Assembly (NCBI RefSeq): GCF_921292975.1
Contig: NZ_CAKLCM010000003.1
Coordinates: forward strand, 124,001 to 188,000
Reading direction: 5' to 3'
Origin: Vibrio hippocampi
GTDB lineage: Bacteria > Pseudomonadota > Gammaproteobacteria > Enterobacterales > Vibrionaceae
Length of the DNA: 64,000 nt
The translations under genes and the position numbers were made by a program. Of the stretch, positions 24,090 through 33,677 are shown piece by piece. The notes under the pieces were generated by a model, which worked only from the letters and a program-made list of their open reading frames with translations, did no database searches and was not told the DNA's origin. Within the stretch, counting starts at the first letter, position 1, and each line of letters opens with the position of its first letter.

Positions 24090-25049
24090 CTAATGTGTGT
24101 TACGGTATTCTCTCGGTGAAACTCCAAATTTAGCTTTAAACTTTTTATAGAAGTCACTAGTATTTGAGAATCCCACCTCTATCGCTAAGTCATTAATGCT
24201 GACATTTTTTATTTTAATTATTTCACAGAATCTATTAAATCTAATTTCTCTTAGAAGGTTGTTGAAAGTAACACCACTTTCTTTTTTAATTAGCTTAGAA
24301 AGGTTATAATTTTTCAAGTTTAGTTCTTCTGATATTTCATTTAAGTTGGCACTTTTTAAGTTCTTTTCCATATAGGTAATTACCTTGCAAAGAACTCCTT
24401 GGTCATAAGACACCTTGTCAATCTTCTTAGGTTTTTCAAGAGTTAGATCAAGCACAAGTATACCAAGCAAGAACTTAACGCGTGGTTCAGTTAGGAACTT
24501 ATCACCATCTAATTCTGATAGCATCTCATTAAGTGACATCTCTAACCTATTATTTCCTTTAGTTGAGAAAATGAGCGCTGAAGTGGAGGACTTCTTAAAA
24601 ACCACGTCTGTAAAAAAATTTGATAAATTACAAGTTTCACTAATAAACTCAAAGATATAGCTAAAAAACTTTTTATGTATAATAAAGTTTACTATGATGT
24701 CACTATCATCTGTGGGATATATTTCATGTGTGACTCCTGGACCTAGAAATAGCAAATCCCCAGTCAGAAGTTCTACCCTTTCATTTTCAATTACTTGTAC
24801 TGAATGTCCACTTAATATATAACAGATCTCGACGTAATCATGGCTATGTGCAGGGTAATGTATGAAACGAGTGTGTTTTCTTATGGATATCATTTTTCCT
24901 CTTGGACACACTTTATCAAAAGAGATAATGTTTCTATACCTATCAGTAAAAATGCTATTATCGATACCAGAGTTTTTATTGATTATCCCTTCTTCTTCAA
25001 TAGTAGTAGACTTCATTTTTTCCATGAAATCATACAGCCCTCTATCCAT
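24090..25049 (-). CDS. AraC-family regulator with cupin sensor domain
   Basis: A 319-residue regulator. Residues about 55-150 form a cupin (HTRFIHYPAHSHDYVEICYILSGHSVQVIENE ... LLFLGPGVTHEI). Residues 215-318 are the AraC double HTH (NLNEISEELNLKNYNLSKLIKKESG and SINDLAIEVGFSNTSDFYKKFKAKFGVSPREYR). RhaS/RhaR and many sugar-polymer regulators share this layout. Lying between GH88 and the PL24 lyase, it is the prime candidate for ulvan or rhamnose-oligosaccharide-responsive activation of the locus. Strongly AT-rich compared with region 1. Confidence 0.88.
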   Translation of the reverse strand: MDRGLYDFMEKMKSTTIEEEGIINKNSGIDNSIFTDRYRNIISFDKVCPRGKMISIRKHTRFIHYPAHSHDYVEICYILSGHSVQVIENERVELLTGDLLFLGPGVTHEIYPTDDSDIIVNFIIHKKFFSYIFEFISETCNLSNFFTDVVFKKSSTSALIFSTKGNNRLEMSLNEMLSELDGDKFLTEPRVKFLLGILVLDLTLEKPKKIDKVSYDQGVLCKVITYMEKNLKSANLNEISEELNLKNYNLSKLIKKESGVTFNNLLREIRFNRFCEIIKIKNVSINDLAIEVGFSNTSDFYKKFKAKFGVSPREYRNTH

Positions 25050-25575
25050 AATAAACCTCGCTTAGTGCCTAGTTCGATTTTTGACATGCTATGCAAATAT
25101 TGCCTTACTAGAGATCAAGTTTTGCCATGGTAATCTATACTGACTTTTAAATATACACTCAAAACATAGGGTAAAATTGAATCATCGTTTTAAATGTGAC
25201 TATTATCAACAATAGTAATATATTAAGTGTGATTGTTTGGACATAGGTCACGATAGCAAGAATTAACTTTTTTATCTATATAATGCTGTTTCGCTATGTT
25301 GCCTGTACGGCGTTTTTGCCCAGTTTATAGATCAGGACAGAGCGTAAAAGCAAAGTTATTTATATGACAATATTACATTTTACTATACCCTTATTTGTTG
25401 TAATAGACTGAATCAGGCAAACTTTGTTGTGCCCTACTGCAATAGTTAGTATTTATCGTTGTGCGCTTTATTGATAACGTCTAAACAGTACTATTTATAT
25501 TTCAAATACCGCTATGCTAATTAATAATAATTGAGCGATAAATCTACGGAAAAAGTAACTATTATAGGAATGTCT
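25050..25575. promoter_or_regulatory. 526-bp divergent promoter region between AraC and PL24
   Basis: Very AT-rich and without genes; it must contain the promoters of the AraC gene and the PL24 lyase. ACTATT-N6-AATAGT (25199-25216) is an inverted repeat that overlaps a weak CRP-like TGTGA-N6-TCAAC (25196-25211). Neither is firm. Confidence 0.4.
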
Positions 25576-27081
25576 ATGGATAAGTTTAAATTTAGCCTAT
25601 GTACGAGTGCATTGTTGGGTTCAATGTTATTCGTAACTGCTGGAGTGGCAAATGCTACGATTACCCTTGAGAACGAATTCAGAATCACGGATGGAGCTTT
25701 GCATTTTGATGGACGTCGAGTTGCTCGACATGCTGAGGATAATGGCACTGATATCTATGATTTTAAATTTGGACCGCAAATTTCTGCTCATGGAGACAGT
25801 GTAAAAACATACAAAGACTACGTTTTTATGACTTGGTATCGTGGCGGTAAGCAAGATAGGCACGTCATGCTAAGTCGACTTAATACCAAGACTGGCTCTA
25901 TCCAAACTATTGAGTTTCCACATCAGCACACAGGATTTCTGAATCAACGTCATATTGGTGAATCACACAACACCATTGCCGTTTCGATTAGCCCGGTCGA
26001 TGGTACAATTCATATGCTTTATGATATGCACGCTTATGGCAAAGATCGACCTGTAGATGGAGCATTTAGTGAAGATTATTTCCGTTATTCATATAGTTTA
26101 CCTGGAGCAGCGGAAGTTTCAGATGAAGAGTTCACCCTTGAAAATTTTGTTAAGGATACAAGTCCATTAAGCGAAGGTGGTAAGGATTATAAGCACTTAA
26201 CACTGAGTGGGAAAATAGATTACGACAGTTACCATGGTTTAACTTACCCTACGTTCTACACAAACGATGACGGAACTTTGCTGGTTTACATGCGCAAAGG
26301 AGGTAACAACAATGGTGGCTATGTATTTGCTCATTATGATGCAGAACAACAGCACTGGTCCGACTGGAAACAATTTAATGTTTTAGATGCTAAGTCTCAT
26401 GGTAACGCATATGACTGGGGTCTATACGGGAGTATGAAGTACGTAAATGGTAAACTTAGAGTAGGTTTCCAACAACGCGCTAATGTGGAAGATAAGTTTG
26501 TTTATCAAAATGGTGTTTACTACGCATACTCTGACAACCCAAGTGGCGATGGTCAATGGAAAAACCACGCAGGTAAAAATATGACATTCCCACTTGTTAA
26601 TTCAGATGAAATTAAGGTTTTTGAGCCAGGAGACTACATCAAACATACTGAAAAGGACTCAGTACATATCGTTCAAAAGTTTGATTGGACCGTGACAGAG
26701 AAGGGCGATATACACATGATCAGTCGTGTTAAGTCCAGAGATAACAAGCGTTCGGATTTTGAAATGATTCATCTACACTCTTACAAGCCGGCTGGGGAAA
26801 AAGAGTTTATTATTACTGAGGATTTTGTTGGCGCTTCCAATATCTATACTGCTGGTGATGATATTTATATAATCGGCTTGAATAAAAATGGAAAGCCATA
26901 TGTTGAAAAGGCTAAAGGCGGTACCAACGAGTTTGAGCGTGTCTATGAATCTAAGACAGATAAAAAGTTTAGCCATGGTAAAGTTCATATTACGGACGGT
27001 AAGCTATATTACTATCTAATGGAGCGCACAAAGGGTTCTTCTCGACCTCTTTATTTACAGGTGATTGATTTAGACCTCTAA
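25576..27081 (+). CDS. Secreted PL24-like ulvan lyase
   Basis: A 501-residue exported protein with a Sec signal peptide (MDKFKFSLCTSALLGSMLFV..., cleavage after VANA, residue 27). The mature protein looks like a seven-bladed beta-propeller of the BNR/PL24 type: FKFGPQISAHGDSVKTYKDYVFMTWYRGG, RHIGESHNTIAVSIS, the metal/catalytic-region DYDSYHGLTYPTFY, and FQQRANVEDKFV. These match my memory of the Alteromonas ulvan lyase LOR_107. The enzyme cuts between sulfated rhamnose and glucuronate by beta-elimination. ATG 25576 has TATAGGA at good distance; six bases upstream another ATG is possible. Neighbouring GH88, KdgM, PL25 and rha genes support the call. Confidence 0.87.
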   Translation: MDKFKFSLCTSALLGSMLFVTAGVANATITLENEFRITDGALHFDGRRVARHAEDNGTDIYDFKFGPQISAHGDSVKTYKDYVFMTWYRGGKQDRHVMLSRLNTKTGSIQTIEFPHQHTGFLNQRHIGESHNTIAVSISPVDGTIHMLYDMHAYGKDRPVDGAFSEDYFRYSYSLPGAAEVSDEEFTLENFVKDTSPLSEGGKDYKHLTLSGKIDYDSYHGLTYPTFYTNDDGTLLVYMRKGGNNNGGYVFAHYDAEQQHWSDWKQFNVLDAKSHGNAYDWGLYGSMKYVNGKLRVGFQQRANVEDKFVYQNGVYYAYSDNPSGDGQWKNHAGKNMTFPLVNSDEIKVFEPGDYIKHTEKDSVHIVQKFDWTVTEKGDIHMISRVKSRDNKRSDFEMIHLHSYKPAGEKEFIITEDFVGASNIYTAGDDIYIIGLNKNGKPYVEKAKGGTNEFERVYESKTDKKFSHGKVHITDGKLYYYLMERTKGSSRPLYLQVIDLDL

Positions 27082-27171
27082 ATATAAATAGGGCTAATAG
27101 GATGATAGTCTTGTTGGTCCTTTTAAAATATAAATCCGATAACGATGTATTCATTTCCTAACTCTTCCAAT

Positions 27172-27210
27172 ATTTTAAAACAGTCTCTTGCTACAAAGCA
27201 AGAGACTGTT
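27172..27210 (-). terminator. Strong hairpin, minus-strand terminator
   Basis: ACAGTCTCTTGCT pairs with AGCAAGAGACTGT (27180-27209); on the minus strand it is followed by TTTTAAAAT. It lies 190 bp past the DJ-1-like gene. A second hairpin (CCTCGAT/ATCGAGG, about 27285-27316) is closer to that gene. The 316-bp space between PL24 and DJ-1 has no gene. Confidence 0.65.
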
Positions 27211-27397
27211 CAGATTAGCCACTATTACCGTTCTAGTTCATGAGTAGAATTTAGTTTAGGCATGTTTGTTCATTTAAAACTAACCCTCGATAAGATAGTT
27301 GTTACCTAATCGAGGGGATTTAAGGTGCGGTTTTAGATTTTTCTATTGGGAAATAAATTATTTATCGAAATTAGTAGATTTTAGACAGCGTTTAAAG

Positions 27398-27988
27398 CTA
27401 GTAGCCAGTAAATCGACGATAATTAATATGCCTTGCAACCCAGTCCACATCACTCATATCACTTGATCGTGTTCTAATATCGCCTAGAATAACCTCAGCG
27501 ACTGCAAACGCGAAGTCTATTGTGTACCCATAGTCTTGCCCTGTAATAAACTGACCATCAATTACTATCGGCTGATTGATATATGAACCATCTGAGTAGT
27601 TTAGGTGGAAGTCGCCACAACAAACATACTGGTGAGAACCTAATAACGAGTTTTTGGCTAAAACTTTTGCGCCAGAAGAGCAGAGTGCGGCTATATAGGC
27701 TCCCATGTCTATGTGTCTTTCAATAAAACTAAGCACTTTACAATCGGTACCCAATTTGTCGGTATTAGGTGGACCACCGACAAGAATTATTGCACCAAAG
27801 TCACAATTGTTGTTGGCAGATAATAAATCGTCGGCAACAATTTTTACCCCATGATAGGAAGTGAGGTTAACCTCTAAATCACAGGACAATATCTTAACTG
27901 AAATCTGCAAACGACGTAGTATGTCAACTACGTTGATTGCCTCACCTTCTTCAAATCCATCGCTGAGTAAGAGAGCAACGTTTTTCAT
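27398..27988 (-). CDS. DJ-1/PfpI family protein
   Basis: A 196-residue flavodoxin-like protein: MKNVALLLSDGFEEGEAINVVDILRR carries the conserved glutamate, and AALCSSGAKVLA holds the nucleophile-elbow cysteine, with GQDYGYTIDFAFAVAEVI near the C-terminus. Family members act as glyoxalases, deglycases, proteases or regulators; which applies is unknown. ATG 27988 (AAGGTATTGCGG upstream) is chosen over a start 75 bases further out whose residues do not fit. It lies between the PL24 lyase and the KdgM porin in the ulvan locus, so it may handle reactive carbonyl by-products. Confidence 0.85.
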   Translation of the reverse strand: MKNVALLLSDGFEEGEAINVVDILRRLQISVKILSCDLEVNLTSYHGVKIVADDLLSANNNCDFGAIILVGGPPNTDKLGTDCKVLSFIERHIDMGAYIAALCSSGAKVLAKNSLLGSHQYVCCGDFHLNYSDGSYINQPIVIDGQFITGQDYGYTIDFAFAVAEVILGDIRTRSSDMSDVDWVARHINYRRFTGY

Positions 27989-28434
27989 ACCGCAATACCT
28001 TTTATACCATATATAACCAAAAAAATGATTATTCACGTTGTATTTGCAATCTTCAATAATCATTGTTGCTCAACGAGATATCATATGTTGCGCGAAAACG
28101 GAATTAATATTGTTTATAACTGAGTAGAAAATAGAAACGAAGTTTTATATCCTTTTCTTGTCATGTTTAAATTAAATAAATCGTATTGTACTGTGCTGAT
28201 GTAGGCGTTACCTCCGATTTTTGTAAGATTGTAATACAAATATAGAGTTTACTATCTTGATTGTTTTGTCGAGTTTATATGCAGAAATTGTCTTGTTTGT
28301 TAACAAAGATAGTCCTTACAACTGATGTGTATATTTGTGAAAATAAAATCGTAGACAACCTAAAGTTTTTAATAAGTCAAAGAGAGTCCATTAATAAATT
28401 TGGCTATAAAGTAATAAATTAAGGGAATTGATAA
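27989..28434. promoter_or_regulatory. 446-bp divergent promoter region of DJ-1 and KdgM genes
   Basis: No gene. AGAAACGAAGTTTTA (about 28133-28147) is a two-mismatch version of the TGAAAC-N3-GTTTCA palindrome seen further right. AT-rich throughout; promoter boxes not fixed. Confidence 0.35.
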
Positions 28435-29115
28435 ATGAAAAAATTTAATCTAATAACATTGGTAGTGGCATCCACACTTTTAAGTACTTCTGCTTTTTCA
28501 GCGACGTTGATGGTCCGTCAAGAGCGCTTGTCTGATCCGAATATCCCGCAAAATACAAATGCCACGCTAATTAAAATCGGTGGTAGTTCTGGTAATACGT
28601 TCTTCGGCGCCCAAGTTTCTCATAAGGGCAAAACGTTAAGTACATATCAGTTGGGTAGTGGTGAGGTGCAGCTTGGTTATCGTTACGACGTTAATGACAC
28701 GATAAGATTAACCCCACAACTTCAAGTGACATCATCAACTAGTGGTCTGATGTGGAAACCACAACTGGGTTTTCGTTACCAGCTTGGCGGTGGTTTGTCT
28801 ACCGAACTGAAGTATAAGCATGAGTTTTTTGTTCGTAATAACGACAGTGATACTGCCGAAAAAAGCCAATATCAATTTAATTTAAATTATAAAGTAAAAG
28901 CGTTAACTTTAGGTTTGCAATATGATTATTTCAAGAGTTTAGACAATGTAAAGCAGTATAACCATCATGACTTTAAACAATTGCTTGAACTAAAAGCGTA
29001 TTACAGAGTTGCTAAGGGTTGGACTCCATTTGTTACTTTTTCAGGCGTTCCAGTTAGCAATGTTTCAGAGGACTACCAACTTCGAACAAGGGTAGGCTTC
29101 TTATATAGCTTCTAA
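28435..29115 (+). CDS. KdgM-family oligosaccharide-specific outer-membrane porin
   Basis: A 226-residue protein with a signal peptide (cleavage after AFSA, about residue 22) and alternating beta-strands ending in YQLRTRVGFLYSF with the C-terminal phenylalanine typical of outer-membrane barrels. KdgM-type porins are 12-stranded channels for acidic oligosaccharides such as oligogalacturonate. The place in the locus suggests ulvan oligosaccharides. Strong GGGAATTG leader and its own terminator. A second, destroyed KdgM tip exists at 60147-60242. Confidence 0.88.
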   Translation: MKKFNLITLVVASTLLSTSAFSATLMVRQERLSDPNIPQNTNATLIKIGGSSGNTFFGAQVSHKGKTLSTYQLGSGEVQLGYRYDVNDTIRLTPQLQVTSSTSGLMWKPQLGFRYQLGGGLSTELKYKHEFFVRNNDSDTAEKSQYQFNLNYKVKALTLGLQYDYFKSLDNVKQYNHHDFKQLLELKAYYRVAKGWTPFVTFSGVPVSNVSEDYQLRTRVGFLYSF

Positions 29116-29145
29116 CTTGTAGTAATTTATTTGGTTTTTACATTT

Positions 29146-29182
29146 AAAAAAAAGCAGGCTCTCTTTTGAGAGCCTGCTTTTT
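29146..29182 (+). terminator. Terminator of the KdgM gene
   Basis: AAAAAGCAGGCTCTC and GAGAGCCTGCTTTTT are perfectly complementary. The following 300 bases up to 29483 contain no gene. Confidence 0.9.
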
Positions 29183-29483
29183 AAGGATAATAAACATAGT
29201 AGTTCAATACTATTAGTGGTTACGCAGTTAGAATAAGAAAAATACTACCAGTTGGTATTTGCACCTCCGTCATATTGTTTGCCTCAACAAAGCAATAGAT
29301 ACCACGAGTTTACAATTAATTCTATTGTCCTTCCGTTCATCCCAACACTGCGTCTCAGGCTATTTTAGCCCTTTTAAGTGTTTATATTTGCTGTCATAGG
29401 TAATATTGAAAAATATTTTTTGATAAAATTGTGATGTTGACTAAATTTATTAATGAAACCCACCATTGAAGTAAGGATAAAAT

Positions 29484-29741
29484 ATGAGATTAGTTGTTGC
29501 AGTAGTTACAGTTTGTATGTCATTGAGCGCTTATGCAATGACAGACCAAAATGTTTGTGAGGCGTATGGTGTTGCTATAGCGTCAAACAATACCCAGGAG
29601 CAAGTGCAGTTTTTTGACGAAATGGGTTCTAGAATTGTGAACCGATCTTGGAGTCTGAGCTCTGAAGAGTGTAATAATCTGAGTATGGAAGCAAAGTATG
29701 ACTACGATGTAGACTTAGCCATCTATATGGCGTCAAACTAA
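29484..29741 (+). CDS. Small secreted protein, unknown
   Basis: An 85-residue frame with a clear signal peptide (MRLVVAVVTVCMSLSAYA, cleavage about residue 18-19), then an acidic 66-residue mature part with two cysteines (NVCEAY and EECNNL) that could form a disulfide. ATG follows AAGGATAAA. No family recognised. It lies between the KdgM porin and the PL25 lyase and ends at a shared terminator, so it may be a periplasmic accessory of the locus. Confidence 0.6.
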   Translation: MRLVVAVVTVCMSLSAYAMTDQNVCEAYGVAIASNNTQEQVQFFDEMGSRIVNRSWSLSSEECNNLSMEAKYDYDVDLAIYMASN

Positions 29742-29764
29742 ACCCAAAATAGCGGTTAAAAGCA

Positions 29765-29804
29765 AAAGCCTCAACCCACCTTGGTATCGATGAGTTGAGG
29801 CTTT
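29765..29804. terminator. Bidirectional terminator
   Basis: AAAGCCTCAAC (29766-29775 area) pairs with GTTGAGGCTTT (29794-29804), with T-rich sequence on both outer sides; it separates the small secreted protein from the convergent PL25 gene. Confidence 0.85.
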
Positions 29805-29815
29805 ACCTGTCTTCT

Positions 29816-31315
29816 CTATTTAGTTCGAGTGTTTGCGTCTGTTAAAGAGCGCTGGATCGGACCATTATCCCCGAGAAGGTACATCTTTCTCCATCTTTTC
29901 TCTCCTCTTGCTTTTTCTGCCACAAAGAGTCGAGCATCTGGGTGGGCATTGGTAATCATAGCGGAAATAGACCAACCAGACTTAGGTTTGCGTAATAGTT
30001 CTTTGCCTTTTGCGAAAGTCTCGCCGCCATCTTCAGAAGAAAAATAAGAAATAACACCATCTCCCTTTTCTTTGTACCCTAGTGCAAAGGTCACCTTTTG
30101 TGGTGACGAAATAAAGAAATCACCACGAGTGTCAACGCCCCAGTTTACGGCAGATGGGTTGACTGGATTTCCGCCTACCCACTCCTCACCTGTCCAGGTA
30201 ACGTGAGAAGTCTGTTTTGGACCACCGGTCTTTTTAACTCCCAAATCGACGCCAATGTTTGTTCCAATATGAGGATTACCATCTTGGTCTAAATGAACAG
30301 AGCCGTTAAAAGTCCACTTATCTTTAGTGTCTAGAGCAAGTGTTTTTTCATCGGCTAATTCACGAGTGACGGGCAAGTCAAAAGTTTCACCTTTTACATT
30401 TCGCCATGTGTCATTCTTTGTATCGAAAACCATATAATAGGCATTATGTCGTTCAGTAGTATGTCCTCTACCATTATTTGCATGGGTTTTCCAACATAGG
30501 TGGTAATCGTAGGTAATGATGATGTCATCGCCTTGACCTTTTACTGCCCAAGCATACCAACTATCAACAGCATCAACGTCGTCACGTTCTTTATGCTTAA
30601 GGAATGAAACAGGCTCTTCGAAAGTGCGACCATGGTCTGTGGACTTTTGGTATACCCAATCACTCTCATGAGCACCATGGCGATAAAATAGATAGATATC
30701 ACCATTATCCATTTTTACTGCTTGGTTGTAGTTTCCAAAAGGAGGAATATTATCTAACTCCAACCAATCTGATATATCGTGTGGTTTTTTAGAAACAATA
30801 TGTTTATTTTTACCATCATGAACATCGCCTAAAGGATTGTCGCCGTGGCGTGCACTACCCCCATGACCTCCAAAGAAAATGTGGATATAACCAAGATCGT
30901 CAATGATCATGGTGGGCTTTCCGTGATTATCTATGGCGCGACCAGAAGGTGCCCAATAATTATCTTTTCCCAATTCACTGAACCCAGCTTTAATCGGTCC
31001 CTGCCATTCCTTTGTCTCGTGGTTGTATGAAACTACATAAGGATCTTCTAGATCACCTTGATAAGTAAGATAGGTAATGCCGTTTTCATATATCCCTGCT
31101 GGGGCTTGAACTATTGCAAGAGAATTTCCAAATCCATTGTTTGCAAAGTAATCAACCATTTGCTCTTTATCTGTGGTATTTTGGTCCGCCAAAGTGCTAA
31201 ATGGTGTGGTGCCAACAGATAATATTATTGAAGACAATAGCATATGTTTTTTAAATCTAGACGATATGGCGGTACGATGTGGTTTATTCGATAAGTTATC
31301 ATTAGTAATTTTCAT
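29816..31315 (-). CDS. Secreted PL25-like ulvan lyase
   Basis: A 499-residue exported protein: a basic N-region and hydrophobic core (HMLLSSIILSVGTTPFSTLADQ) act as the signal. The mature part is a beta-propeller with GFGNSLAIVQAPAGIYENGITYLTYQG, YIHIFFGGHGGSARHG, FGNYNQAVKMDNGDIYLFYR and WTFNGSVHLDQDGNPHIGTN. These match my memory of the Pseudoalteromonas PL25 enzyme PLSV_3936. It cleaves ulvan next to (un)branched glucuronate. ATG 31315 follows AAGGAATATTG; a TTG three bases earlier is rejected. It is the second ulvan lyase of the locus and unrelated in family number to PL24. Confidence 0.86.
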   Translation of the reverse strand: MKITNDNLSNKPHRTAISSRFKKHMLLSSIILSVGTTPFSTLADQNTTDKEQMVDYFANNGFGNSLAIVQAPAGIYENGITYLTYQGDLEDPYVVSYNHETKEWQGPIKAGFSELGKDNYWAPSGRAIDNHGKPTMIIDDLGYIHIFFGGHGGSARHGDNPLGDVHDGKNKHIVSKKPHDISDWLELDNIPPFGNYNQAVKMDNGDIYLFYRHGAHESDWVYQKSTDHGRTFEEPVSFLKHKERDDVDAVDSWYAWAVKGQGDDIIITYDYHLCWKTHANNGRGHTTERHNAYYMVFDTKNDTWRNVKGETFDLPVTRELADEKTLALDTKDKWTFNGSVHLDQDGNPHIGTNIGVDLGVKKTGGPKQTSHVTWTGEEWVGGNPVNPSAVNWGVDTRGDFFISSPQKVTFALGYKEKGDGVISYFSSEDGGETFAKGKELLRKPKSGWSISAMITNAHPDARLFVAEKARGEKRWRKMYLLGDNGPIQRSLTDANTRTK

Positions 31316-32291
31316 CAATATTCCTTATGTTTTATTATTAAGTAATAAATCGTATTCGTAACAAAACTATCATATTAAAATCTACGGATTACCGATGAAT
31401 GATTCAACATTAATTTTTGGAATGTTATAGGGCAAATTTTGCGTCGGAAGATTAAATTAGTCATTATTTATATTATATATTGAGATTTTAATTATGCCTT
31501 AAGTAGTTCGTTACTGTTACAATCTTTGTTAGGGGCTACATAATCGCTTGATTTTCATTCTCGTATCAAAAGGATTTTATTACATAATTATGGTGAGTAA
31601 AGTCACAATTCTATGCGTATGTTTCCATAGGTAAATTCGTTTATTTTAACTAATTGGCAAAAATAAACCGTATATTTGGCTAAAATGGGCATAGTCACTT
31701 GTCTATTATTTACCTAGCATGAAGATAAACCCTAATTAAATTACTTTTATATAGTAATTATGTTGTTACGTCCCCCCTCATTTACGTAGAGTCTCGTTTA
31801 CCAGTTACCACCTATTGGTAACTGGTTTTTATTTTTGTTTGTTACCAACAAATCATTATCAATGAACTGAACATAGCATCATCAGTTCATTTCTTTTCTG
31901 ATCTTATAGCGGATACTGAGCCAAAATATCGTTGTACGAAAACAGTCCCTTACGATTGTGATTTATACCATAGCTTCGGGACCAAACCACTCACTGCCAT
32001 CAGCGGGATAACTGTCTGATCAACCGGGGCTGGCGTGCTATTCGTTTGAAGCAATTGTTCACAGTCTCTTTGAGTTCAAATAAATACAATGCACAAGCTG
32101 GTGATACTCTTACCCTATAAATAATGTGGAATATGAACTCTAAAGGCTTGAAGTGCTTGAAGTTAGGAGGCTTTATCTTGAGCTTATTACTAAGCATGCT
32201 TTCTGCAAAAAATGACACCATTAAGGGCAATTTATAGCATTTTGTCGACTGCTTTTTCTTGTATTATTTAATAAAACACTAGGAGATTGTT
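31316..32291. promoter_or_regulatory. 976-bp divergent region between PL25 and rhaB, with orphan terminator
   Basis: No protein gene is supported. The left 450 bp are very AT-rich. A strong plus-strand terminator at 31800-31835 has no gene upstream, so a small RNA may be made from about 31740-31830 (see finding). The right part (31900-32230) is more GC-rich and may be gene debris; a 76-residue minus frame there has no family pattern. The rhaB leader ends ACACTAGGAGATTGTT. Confidence 0.5.
31800..31835 (+). terminator. Orphan rho-independent terminator
   Basis: ACCAGTTACC (31800-31809) pairs with GGTAACTGGT (31817-31826), followed by TTTTATTTTTG. A run of six C lies 25 bases upstream. No coding sequence ends here on this strand. 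Confidence 0.85.
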
Positions 32292-33665
32292 ATGAATTAC
32301 TTTTTGGCAGTCGATATAGGTGCTTCTAGTGGAAGGCACTTATTGGGATATATCGAAAATGAACAAATAGTGCTTGAAGAAATATATCGATTTGAAAATA
32401 AACTTTCATCTGTTGACGGTCAACTTTGCTGGGAATTAGATAAGCTTTTTAGTCATGTTATTGAAGGATTAAAGCAATGTGTATCTATAGGTAAAATACC
32501 AAAAAGTGTAGGGGTTGATACATGGGGCGTTGATTTTGTTCTTCTTGATAGCGCAGATAATATCATTGGTAACACCGTTTCGTATAGAGATAGTCGTACA
32601 AAAGGTATTATGGACCAAATTTGTGAACAGGTCGGAATACGTGAAATATACAATAAAACCGCTATTCAATTTATGGGATTTAATACCCTTTATCAGATGA
32701 GTTCTTTGGATATCAAAGATAAGTGCAAGGCTAGATCATTCTTAATGATCCCTGACTATATTAACTATCTACTTACAGGTCTGAAGGTTAACGAGTATAC
32801 CAATTCAACAACCACCCAAATGTTAAACATTGGTAATGGCGATTGGGACAAAGATTTATTAGAAGTATGCGGTATCAGTGCTGACATTTTCAGTAAACCT
32901 GAATATCCAGGACATCGAATTGGTAACCTAAAAACATCAATACAAGAGATAGTCGGGTTTGACTGTGAGATCGTATTACCAGCAACACACGATACAGCAT
33001 CGGCGTTTATCGCGAGTGTTCTTGATCTAGAAGACGATGGTGTCATTTTGAGTTCTGGTACGTGGTCACTATTAGGCATCGAACTCGAGAAACCGATCGT
33101 TTCGGATATTTCGCTTGAGAGTAATTTTACTAATGAAGGTGGTTACGACAAGCGATTTAGATTTTTGAAGAACATAATGGGACTTTGGATAGTTCAAGAG
33201 GTGTCAAGGATACTAGATTTCAGATATTCATATGCAGAATTAGCGGAACTTGCTAGAGAAGCAAGTGAATTTAAATCAGTAATCGACGTTAATAATGAAC
33301 GCTTCTTTGTTAGTGAAAACATGATCGAAGAAATTGTTGCTTATTGTAAGGAATCAGGGCAAGACCACCCAAAAACAATAGGTGAAGTCTGCATTTGTGT
33401 ATACCGAAGTTTGGCAAAGTCTTACCACCATTATATTGAAGAATTAGTCAGTGTTACTGGCAGAACCGTTGATAAGATTAATATTATTGGCGGCGGATGT
33501 AAAAATCAGCTTCTTAACGAGTTAATTGAACAGGAAACGAATAAAGAAGTTATTGTCGGCCCAGTAGAAGCTACTGGTGTAGGTAATATTATCGTGCAAA
33601 TGTTATCAATGGGCGAAATTACTCATTTAAAACAAGCAAAGAACTATATTAGAAACAGCATTTAA
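32292..33665 (+). CDS. rhaB: L-rhamnulokinase
   Basis: A 457-residue FGGY-family kinase: FLAVDIGASSGRHLLG is the N-terminal phosphate motif, VGVDTWGVDFVLLD and YRDSRT are rhamnulokinase-specific, PATHDTASAF carries the catalytic aspartate, and NIIGGGCKNQLLNELIEQET is the C-terminal ATP motif. It phosphorylates L-rhamnulose at O1. It is the first gene of rhaB-rhaA-rhaD-rhaM-sulfatase, with 12 bases to rhaA. Confidence 0.95.
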   Translation: MNYFLAVDIGASSGRHLLGYIENEQIVLEEIYRFENKLSSVDGQLCWELDKLFSHVIEGLKQCVSIGKIPKSVGVDTWGVDFVLLDSADNIIGNTVSYRDSRTKGIMDQICEQVGIREIYNKTAIQFMGFNTLYQMSSLDIKDKCKARSFLMIPDYINYLLTGLKVNEYTNSTTTQMLNIGNGDWDKDLLEVCGISADIFSKPEYPGHRIGNLKTSIQEIVGFDCEIVLPATHDTASAFIASVLDLEDDGVILSSGTWSLLGIELEKPIVSDISLESNFTNEGGYDKRFRFLKNIMGLWIVQEVSRILDFRYSYAELAELAREASEFKSVIDVNNERFFVSENMIEEIVAYCKESGQDHPKTIGEVCICVYRSLAKSYHHYIEELVSVTGRTVDKINIIGGGCKNQLLNELIEQETNKEVIVGPVEATGVGNIIVQMLSMGEITHLKQAKNYIRNSI

Positions 33666-33677
33666 TTAGGAATTATC

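Noticed and set aside
23834..24157. A 107-residue minus-strand frame
   Set aside because: Overlaps the 3' end of the AraC gene in another frame, without ribosome site or known domain.
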